Source: Halothece sp. MAG (GTDB taxonomy: Bacteria > Cyanobacteriota > Cyanobacteriia > Cyanobacteriales > Rubidibacteraceae). From it: 10,959 nt of DNA. The first letter of the stretch is position 1, and every line of letters begins with the position of its first letter. The DNA is taken from assembly GCA_018610095.1 (NCBI GenBank), contig JAHEOB010000018.1:1-10959 (forward strand), written 5' to 3'. Shown in pieces: positions 5,317-10,959 of the stretch. A model generated the notes under the pieces. It saw only the letters and a program-made list of their open reading frames with translations. It did no database searches and was not told the DNA's origin. Made by a program: the position numbers and the translations under genes.

Positions 5317-6435
5317 GTGACAGCGACATCTAATCAAACCACACGCACCCCTCTCTATGATTTAATTATCCAGCAACAAGCAAGAATGACGGAATTTGCT
5401 GGGTGGGAAATGCCTGTGCAGTTTTCAGGCTTAAAACCAGAACATAGGGCAGTCCGTGAATCAGTGGGAATGTTTGATATTTCCCACATGGGCAACTTGT
5501 TTCTTTCGGGTAACAACTTAATTGAACAATTACAGTATCTCGTTCCCTCTGATTTATCTCGTCTTTCCCCTGGGGAATCCCAATATACCGTCTTACTTAA
5601 TCCCCAAGGAGGGATTATTGATGATTTTATTTTCTATTATCAAGGAGATAATCAGGGATTGGCAGTGGTTAATGCAGCTACCACTGAAAAAGATAAAAAC
5701 TGGTTATTAAAGCAGTTAGAAAATACCTCCATCCAACTGCAAGAGCTTTCCCAAAAACCAGTATTATTAGCTGTGCAAGGCCCCCAAGCAATTGCGACGC
5801 TGAAGCCGCTCATTGACAAGGGGGATATTAGTTCTCTCAAAGCCTTTGAACATACTGAAGTATTGCTTTTTGGGGAATCCGGTTTCGTGTCTCGTACTGG
5901 CTATACAGGAGAAGATGGTGTCGAAATGATGCTACCTGCTAGCGCTGGGCGAAAATTATGGGAAACATTAATTGCAGAAGGCGTTACCCCTTGTGGCTTG
6001 GGCGCACGGAATACCTTACGTCTAGAAGCAGCGTTATCGTTATATGGTCAAGATTTGGATGATACAACAACTCCCATGGAAGCGGGGTTAAGTTGGTTAG
6101 TTCATCTCAACCGTAAAGGCGATTTTATTGGGCGTGACGCATTAGCGAAACAAAAATCAGAAGGAGTGGAACGTCGTTTAGTGGGATTAGAAATGCAAAA
6201 GCGAGGCATTGCTCGTCATGATTATCCCATCTTATCTGAAGGGGAGAAAGTGGGCATTGTCACTAGTGGAACGTTATCTCCAACTTTAGGAAAAGCGATC
6301 GCGCTAGGGTATGTTCCGACATCCCTCTCGAAAGTGGGACAATCCTTAGAGATTGACATTCGCGGAAAACAATATCCAGCTCAAGTAGTGAAAAAACCGT
6401 TTTATCGAACTGATAATCCCCCACCGAAGAAGTAG
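5317..6435 (+). CDS. gcvT: Aminomethyltransferase, T protein of the glycine cleavage system
   Basis: GcvT takes the aminomethyl group from the lipoylated H protein, releases ammonia and passes the one-carbon unit to tetrahydrofolate as 5,10-methylene-THF. In cyanobacteria this serves photorespiratory glycine breakdown. The 372-residue length fits the family. Recognisable blocks are FAGWEMPVQF (27-36), GMFDISHMG (51-59), NPQGGIIDDFI (95-105) with the catalytic Asp at 102 or 103, SRTGYTGEDGVE (192-203), GLGARNTLRLEAAL (227-240), and KGDFIGRDAL (267-276) in the C-terminal folate-binding part. One deviation is Asn232, where most homologues have Asp in GARDTLRLE. The start is GTG at 5317; the next in-frame Met is too far inside the first conserved block. 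No Shine-Dalgarno is visible. H- and P-protein genes are not nearby. Its TAG abuts the stop of the convergent phosphatase gene. Confidence 0.95.
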   Translation: MTATSNQTTRTPLYDLIIQQQARMTEFAGWEMPVQFSGLKPEHRAVRESVGMFDISHMGNLFLSGNNLIEQLQYLVPSDLSRLSPGESQYTVLLNPQGGIIDDFIFYYQGDNQGLAVVNAATTEKDKNWLLKQLENTSIQLQELSQKPVLLAVQGPQAIATLKPLIDKGDISSLKAFEHTEVLLFGESGFVSRTGYTGEDGVEMMLPASAGRKLWETLIAEGVTPCGLGARNTLRLEAALSLYGQDLDDTTTPMEAGLSWLVHLNRKGDFIGRDALAKQKSEGVERRLVGLEMQKRGIARHDYPILSEGEKVGIVTSGTLSPTLGKAIALGYVPTSLSKVGQSLEIDIRGKQYPAQVVKKPFYRTDNPPPKK

Positions 6436-6906
6436 TTACGACTCTGCTTTTTCCTGTACAGAAAGAAACTCCTTCATAATCTTCATTTGTGCTGGATCAG
6501 GATGGGCATAAGCATGTCTATCCTGAACGGTTGCAACTGCTTCATCTAACGACAGCCCTTGGATTTGGGTAAGGTGGGCGGCACAAACTGAGGGAGACCG
6601 TCCCACACCTGCCAAACAGTGAACATACACAACATGACCTTTTTTATGCCAACGCTGTAAAATCTCACAAGCCTGTTGAAAGTGTTCCAGTTCTGGAACG
6701 CCTCCCATTGCACCATCGGGAATGGGAACATTTTTCCAAACAAAGCGATTATACATATCTTGGGGGACTTTTCCTTCGTGAGGTTCCGTTAAACATAATA
6801 CTGACGTAATGCCAGCTCGGGTGAGATAGCTAATTTCGTGATCTAATTTCGGAAAGGAACCAACAGCAAGACGATTGGGGATAATCCAAGAAAAACGTTG
6901 CGACAT
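6436..6906 (-). CDS. Dual-specificity protein phosphatase family protein
   Basis: The 156-residue protein has the cysteine phosphatase signature HCLAGVGRS, with nucleophile Cys97 and the phosphate-binding Arg103 of the CX5R loop. The general-acid Asp is probably D64 in VPIPDGAMGG. The N-terminus, FSWIIPNRLAVGSFPK, is typical of small bacterial DSP-like enzymes. These hydrolyse phosphotyrosine, phosphoserine/threonine or non-protein phosphates; the substrate is not evident here. No signal peptide is seen, so it is probably cytosolic. The frame can be extended upstream to a TTG at 6954. The ATG at 6906 is preferred because it directly precedes the conserved block. The gene lies 64 bp downstream of holB on the same strand and may be cotranscribed. 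Its TAA (6436-6438) directly touches the TAG of gcvT. Confidence 0.85.
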   Translation of the reverse strand: MSQRFSWIIPNRLAVGSFPKLDHEISYLTRAGITSVLCLTEPHEGKVPQDMYNRFVWKNVPIPDGAMGGVPELEHFQQACEILQRWHKKGHVVYVHCLAGVGRSPSVCAAHLTQIQGLSLDEAVATVQDRHAYAHPDPAQMKIMKEFLSVQEKAES

Positions 6907-6970
6907 TGGGATCAATAAGAAGCGACCATTATTGATCTTAACAACTTGATTCAAAAATCTATTTGATGGC

Positions 6971-7957
6971 TTAGAAAAGCGATTGACAATTTTGTAGAAA
7001 TGTTGTTTCCCACACTAATCGAGGTTGAACATAATTGATTAGTTGTTGACGAGCGGTTTCTAGTTGTTTTAATTTAGGTAAAATATCTCCTAATTTTCCA
7101 TGCAAATGGCTTTGCCAATAACATTGTTGTAAATAATTAACTAGCCAGATTTGTTCTGAAAAGTCAAGGGTATTTGTAATTTCTTTCGCTAAATTTAAAG
7201 CAATTTCGACGTTTTTGATCAAAGATTGTTCCTGATCATTTGTCATTTTTTCTAATTGTTCTAATAAATGAGAGGGAATGGTCTGTAAATGTTGGTTGGC
7301 AGTAATGGCTTGCCCAGGACTCCCTTGCGCGATCGCGAGTGCGGTTTCTTGTTGGATAATGTCACTATGATCCGTTTGGACTAAAACTTGTTTTAAATCA
7401 GCTTCTGCTAAGCGATAAAAGGGAATCCGTTGACAACGGGAGACTAAGGTAGGTAAAAGGGCACTGGGACTAGGGGCAATTAAAATAATAACAGCCTGTC
7501 CCGGTTCTTCTAAGGTTTTGAGGAGGGCATTGCCTGCTGCCTCTGCCATGGTATGGGCAGCTTCAATAATGATTACGGCACGAGGGGCTTCTAACGGCGG
7601 ACTGGACAGGAAATTGCTAATGTCTCGTACCTGTTCCACCCGAATTTGAGGCGGAGCTTTCCGTTGCAATCCTTCGGCTTCTGCCTCTGCTTCAGTGAGA
7701 AGATTTCCTTGATGGAGATAAGTAGGTTCTACCTTGAGCAGATCAGGGTGGTTATGGGTTTCCACTTTATGACGAAGCTGAGAAGTTTGGTGATCCGCTG
7801 CTAATAACAGTACACTAAATTCTATGGCTGCCAGATAACGCCCGACTCCCTCTGGGCCACTAAACAAATAAGCAGGGGCAATACGGTTTCGATTAACGGC
7901 GTTGCTTAATAATTCAACGGCTTGCGGTTGCCCAATTAATTTAGAAAACGCGGTCAT
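6971..7957 (-). CDS. holB: DNA polymerase III delta-prime subunit
   Basis: This is the 328-residue delta' subunit of the clamp loader, which with tau/gamma and delta opens the beta clamp for replication. The AAA+ fold is evident: SKLIGQPQAVELL at the N-terminus, a P-loop GPEGVGRY (34-41) in which the usual Lys is Arg40, and a Walker B-like AVIIIEAAHTM (127-137). The hallmark AGNALLKTLEEPG follows (141-153), then the SRCQRIPF sensor segment (173-180). The P-loop change agrees with delta' being unable to hydrolyse ATP. Residues about 79-106 (TYLHQGNLL...RKAPPQIR) form an insert typical of cyanobacterial delta'. The E. coli-type zinc-binding cysteines are absent. The ATG at 7957 starts five bases from the divergent sdhC ATG, so its promoter must lie inside sdhC. 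A HIP1 site falls within the gene (7329-7336). Confidence 0.93.
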   Translation of the reverse strand: MTAFSKLIGQPQAVELLSNAVNRNRIAPAYLFSGPEGVGRYLAAIEFSVLLLAADHQTSQLRHKVETHNHPDLLKVEPTYLHQGNLLTEAEAEAEGLQRKAPPQIRVEQVRDISNFLSSPPLEAPRAVIIIEAAHTMAEAAGNALLKTLEEPGQAVIILIAPSPSALLPTLVSRCQRIPFYRLAEADLKQVLVQTDHSDIIQQETALAIAQGSPGQAITANQHLQTIPSHLLEQLEKMTNDQEQSLIKNVEIALNLAKEITNTLDFSEQIWLVNYLQQCYWQSHLHGKLGDILPKLKQLETARQQLINYVQPRLVWETTFLQNCQSLF

Positions 7958-7962
7958 TGCTT

Positions 7963-8748
7963 ATGTGTCAAATTTGGTTTCCCAAAATTCCATCACTGAT
8001 CAAAAAATACTTAATGGCAATATCGGGGTTTGCTTTAATTTTATTTGTTATTGGGCATTTATTGGGCAATTTACAAATTTTTCAATCCCCTCAAGCCATG
8101 AATCAATATGCCTATTTTATCCACCAGGTTTTACCCACTCCCATACTGTGGTTGTTCCGCATGGGGCTATTATTGGTTGTAATGGTTCATGTCGCGATCG
8201 CGGCTATTTTAAAATGGGAAAATCAAATGGCTCGTGGTCAGCAATATCAAGTTAAGCGATGGATACAAGCCAGTAGTGCCTCACGATATATGGCATGGAG
8301 TGGCGTAGTGTTACTTACCTACATCATTTTCCATCTGATGCACTTTACTGTGCAAACCGTTCACCCAGAATTTTCATTGCTGCAATATCAACTGGGGGAA
8401 CAAACCGTGCCTGATGTGTATGGCATGATGATTTATGGATTTTGCAGTCAATTTTGGTATATTTCGTTATTTTACATCATTGCCCAAGGATTTTTGTGTT
8501 GGCATTTATCCCACGGGGCTGCTAGTATCTTCCAAACACTGGGCTTACGGAATGAGCGTACCCGTTATCCCCTTTATCAGTTAGCGTGGGGCTTGGGAAT
8601 TGTGTTATTTATTGGTTTTGCTGCCATTCCCACTGCTGTATTACTCTCAGAAAAGACAGACCTGGAGTTGGTCTATACTCAAGCGGTTTTAAGACAAGTG
8701 GAATCTTGGGATGGAGAAAGCGCAATCGCGCTGCAATATCCTAAATAA
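7963..8748 (+). CDS. sdhC: Succinate dehydrogenase/fumarate reductase cytochrome b subunit, B-type di-heme anchor
   Basis: The 261-residue membrane anchor resembles the cytochrome b558 family found in Bacteroidetes, Chlamydiae and Bacillus. It would hold two b hemes, bind quinone and carry electrons between the SdhAB head and the membrane pool. Five hydrophobic helices are visible. Candidate heme-ligand histidines are H32 (GHLLGN), H76 (VMVHVAIAA), H124 or H127 (IFHLMHF) and H181 or H184 (CWHLSHGAA). This spacing matches the four ligands of di-heme B-type enzymes. The N-terminus KKYLMAISGFALILFVIGHL is family-typical and supports the ATG at 7963 over the upstream TTG at 7957. No clear Shine-Dalgarno precedes it. 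The gene is followed nine bases later by sdhA. A HIP1 site (8194-8201) within the gene argues against very recent acquisition. Confidence 0.9.
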   Translation: MCQIWFPKIPSLIKKYLMAISGFALILFVIGHLLGNLQIFQSPQAMNQYAYFIHQVLPTPILWLFRMGLLLVVMVHVAIAAILKWENQMARGQQYQVKRWIQASSASRYMAWSGVVLLTYIIFHLMHFTVQTVHPEFSLLQYQLGEQTVPDVYGMMIYGFCSQFWYISLFYIIAQGFLCWHLSHGAASIFQTLGLRNERTRYPLYQLAWGLGIVLFIGFAAIPTAVLLSEKTDLELVYTQAVLRQVESWDGESAIALQYPK

Positions 8749-8757
8749 AAAAGCATC

Positions 8758-10734
8758 ATGAAACTAGAATCGAATATCCCAACAGGTTCCTTAGCCGAAA
8801 AATGGGATAACCATCAAGCCAACTTAAAACTTGTCAATCCCACCAATAAAGGCAAGTATCATATTATTGTTGTGGGAACTGGGCTGGCAGGCTCCTCCGC
8901 AGCAGCTTCCTTAGCCGAATTAGGCTATTACGTGAGTTGCTTTTGCTACCAAGATAGTCCTCGTCGTGCCCACTCCATTGCAGCACAGGGGGGTCTCAAC
9001 GCTGCAAAAAATTATCAGAATGATGGGGACTCCGTATATCGCTTATTTTACGACACTATCAAAGGCGGTGATTTTCGATCGCGGGAAGCCAATGTTTATC
9101 GCCTCGCCCAACTTAGCTTGAAAATTGTTGATCACATGGTTGCCCAAGGCGTTCCCTTTGCACGGGAATATGGGGGATTACTCGCCAATCGTTCCTTTGG
9201 TGGCACGCAAGTGAGTCGTACTTTTTACGCCCGAGGGCAAACCGGGCAACAACTGTTACTGGCCGCCTATCAACAACTGAGTCAGCAAATGGCACGGGGT
9301 CAAGTCAAAATGTATAACCGCCATGAAATGCTAGATTTAGTGGTGGTTGATGGTCACGCCAAAGGCATTATTACTCGTGATTTAATCAGCGGTGACATTA
9401 ATCGCTGGGCAGGTGATTGTGTTATCCTCTGCACGGGTGGCTATAGTAATGCCTTCTTTCTCTCCACCAATGCCCAAGGCTGTAACGTCAGTGCTACTTA
9501 TCGTGCCTATCGTAAAGGGGCAGGCTTTGCCAATCCCTGTTACACCCAGATTCATCCCACCTGCATCCCCGTTCACAGCAATCAACAGTCCAAACTGACC
9601 TTAATGTCAGAATCCCTACGAAATGATGGACGGATTTGGGTGCCAAAGGATCAGGAAACCGCTGCCAAAATCCGTAACGGTGAACTTTCCCCGAATGAGG
9701 TCAATGAGCGCGATCGCGATTATTATTTAGAACGGAAATATCCCAGTTTTGGTAATCTTGCCCCCCGTGATATTGCCTCTCGTTCCGCCAAAGAAGTGTG
9801 TGACCAAGGTCGAGGGGTTGCCGGCACAGGCTATGGCGTATTTCTAGATTTCCGTGATGCCATGGCTAAAATGGGGTCTAATGCCCTGAGAGAACGCTAC
9901 GGTAACCTATTTGAAATGTATCAAAACATTAACGGTGATAACCCAGAACAAACCCCCATTATGATTTATCCAGCGGTTCACTACACTATGGGAGGACTCT
10001 GGGTGGATTATAATTTGCAGAGTAATCTGCCAGGGCTATTTGTGGCAGGGGAAGCCAATTTTTCCGATCATGGGGCAAATCGTCTCGGGGCTTCTGCGTT
10101 AATGCAAGGTCTTGCGGATGGCTATTTTATTTTGCCTTACACGGTGAGTCATTATCTTGCCCAACAAGGGTTATCCCAAGCAGGTATCATCAAAACTGAT
10201 GCAAAGGAATTTGCAGAAGCGGAAAATCAGGTGAAAGATCGAATTAACCGTCTCCTTGCCAATCGCAGTGGCGAAAGTCCTCGCTATTTTCATCAACAAG
10301 TAGGCAAGATTTTGTGGGAACAATGTGGCTTAGAACGCAGTAAAGAAGGCTTAGAAAAGGCCCTAAGTGATTTAAAAGCCCTAGAAGAACAATTTTGGCA
10401 AAACGTGAAAGTTGTCGGAGGAAAAGGCTTAAACCAAGAACTAGAAAAAGCAGGTCGAGTTGCTGATTTTATTCAGTTTGGACAGTTAATGTGTCATGAT
10501 GCCCTTACCCGAGAAGAATCCTGCGGGAGTCACTTTCGCATCGAACATCAATACACTGAACAAGATGAGGAAGTCAAAAACGGTTTTCTCTCCCCTGGGG
10601 AAGCCAAACGTAATGATCAAGATTTTGCTTTTGTTTCCGTGTGGGAATTTCAAGGAGATCATCAACCTCCGACTCTCCACCAAGAACCGCTTATTTATGA
10701 AGAAGTCGCATTTTCTACTCGTTCCTATCAATAA
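8758..10734 (+). CDS. sdhA: Succinate dehydrogenase/fumarate reductase flavoprotein subunit
   Basis: The 658-residue catalytic subunit interconverts succinate and fumarate using FAD. The dinucleotide-binding motif is VVGTGLAGSSAAASLAELGY (38-57). RRAHSIAAQGGLN (69-81) contains His72, the expected site of covalent 8-alpha-histidyl FAD attachment. Active-site residues visible from family knowledge are His265 (QIHPT), Arg336 (LAPRDIASRS, the likely proton shuttle), His407 (AVHYTMGG) and Arg441 (ANRLGASALMQG). Length and block order match the B. subtilis/Bacteroidetes type rather than the shorter E. coli SdhA. The ATG is at 8758 with no Shine-Dalgarno, so translation may be coupled to sdhC. The direction of reaction in the cell cannot be told from the sequence. 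The gene carries a HIP1 site (9710-9717). Confidence 0.95.
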   Translation: MKLESNIPTGSLAEKWDNHQANLKLVNPTNKGKYHIIVVGTGLAGSSAAASLAELGYYVSCFCYQDSPRRAHSIAAQGGLNAAKNYQNDGDSVYRLFYDTIKGGDFRSREANVYRLAQLSLKIVDHMVAQGVPFAREYGGLLANRSFGGTQVSRTFYARGQTGQQLLLAAYQQLSQQMARGQVKMYNRHEMLDLVVVDGHAKGIITRDLISGDINRWAGDCVILCTGGYSNAFFLSTNAQGCNVSATYRAYRKGAGFANPCYTQIHPTCIPVHSNQQSKLTLMSESLRNDGRIWVPKDQETAAKIRNGELSPNEVNERDRDYYLERKYPSFGNLAPRDIASRSAKEVCDQGRGVAGTGYGVFLDFRDAMAKMGSNALRERYGNLFEMYQNINGDNPEQTPIMIYPAVHYTMGGLWVDYNLQSNLPGLFVAGEANFSDHGANRLGASALMQGLADGYFILPYTVSHYLAQQGLSQAGIIKTDAKEFAEAENQVKDRINRLLANRSGESPRYFHQQVGKILWEQCGLERSKEGLEKALSDLKALEEQFWQNVKVVGGKGLNQELEKAGRVADFIQFGQLMCHDALTREESCGSHFRIEHQYTEQDEEVKNGFLSPGEAKRNDQDFAFVSVWEFQGDHQPPTLHQEPLIYEEVAFSTRSYQ

Positions 10735-10736
10735 TC

Positions 10737-10959
10737 ATGTCTCACGAAACCATGCAGCTGACTCTTAAAATTTGGCGACAGCAAAACCACCAAGCTTCAG
10801 GTCAACTCGTCACCTATTACCTTGATGATGTCTCCCCTGATAGTTCCTTTTTAGAAATGCTGGATCAATTAAATGAAACACTAATTGCCTCAGGGGAAGA
10901 ACCTGTCGTATTTGATCATGATTGCCGTGAGGGGATTTGCGGAAGCTGTTCCATGATGA
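10737..10959 (+). CDS. sdhB: Succinate dehydrogenase/fumarate reductase iron-sulfur subunit (partial, 3' end outside the window)
   Basis: An ATG at 10737, two bases after the sdhA stop, opens a frame that stays open to the window end (74 codons). It begins MSHETMQLTLKIWRQQ and continues to DHDCREGICGSCSMM, the plant-ferredoxin-type [2Fe-2S] motif with Cys63, Cys68 and Cys71; the fourth Cys would lie beyond the window. The segment DSSFLEMLDQLNETL matches the helix that precedes the cluster in SdhB/FrdB. The remainder should hold the [4Fe-4S] and [3Fe-4S] cluster cysteines. The order sdhC-sdhA-sdhB with 9-bp and 2-bp gaps shows a single operon. Confidence 0.93.
   Translation, partial: MSHETMQLTLKIWRQQNHQASGQLVTYYLDDVSPDSSFLEMLDQLNETLIASGEEPVVFDHDCREGICGSCSMM

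Noticed and set aside
6907..6954. TTG start extending the phosphatase by 16 residues
   Set aside because: The ATG at 6906 sits just before the conserved FSWIIP block; the extension has no ribosome site or family similarity.
7957..7962. TTG start for sdhC overlapping the holB start codon
   Set aside because: The ATG two codons later is preferable; the difference does not affect the protein call.
1..10959. CRISPR array, tRNA, rRNA or phage attachment site
   Set aside because: No regularly spaced short repeats, no cloverleaf-like segment and no integrase were seen on reading both strands by eye.

Overview
The window is cyanobacterial. It carries ten copies of the HIP1 octamer GCGATCGC in about 11 kb, and its gene content (a DUF4278-type tail, a cyanobacterial HolB with its characteristic insert, a conserved six-helix membrane protein) fits a chroococcalean genome of moderate-to-low GC. 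I cannot name the species; a unicellular, possibly halophilic relative of Cyanothece/Halothece is only a guess.

Layout. At 1-135 is the 3' end of a DUF4278-like gene. An AT-rich convergent spacer (136-345) follows, with two strong perfect stem-loops. A minus-strand frame is then open from the IS end down to 346. It encodes membrane segment(s), a long Gln/Glu-rich coiled coil and a C-terminal Rossmann-like, DUF2325-like domain. An IS630/Tc1-family element (about 1212-2328, 26/29-bp inverted repeats, TA at both junctions, intact DDE transposase) has cut off its 5' end. A possible severed N-terminus lies at 2331-2413. Next, on the plus strand, come a class 3 lipase, a two-helix membrane protein with a 90-bp tandem repeat and a C-terminal LRV-like domain, a conserved six-helix membrane protein, and gcvT (glycine cleavage T protein).

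gcvT meets a dual-specificity phosphatase gene tail to tail with no base between the stop codons. The phosphatase gene lies downstream of holB (DNA polymerase III delta') on the minus strand. holB is divergent from an sdhC-sdhA-sdhB operon, with only 5 bp between the two start codons. The sdh genes encode a B-type succinate:quinone oxidoreductase (five-helix di-heme cytochrome b, 658-residue flavoprotein, iron-sulfur subunit cut by the window end). This is notable because in many cyanobacteria sdhA and sdhB are scattered and have no recognised anchor gene.

The most useful second looks are the IS-disrupted coiled-coil gene, the clustered B-type sdh operon with its head-to-head junction with holB, the tandem-repeat/LRV membrane protein, and HIP1 palindromes extended into terminator-like hairpins between genes. 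I see no tRNA, rRNA, CRISPR array or clear riboswitch.
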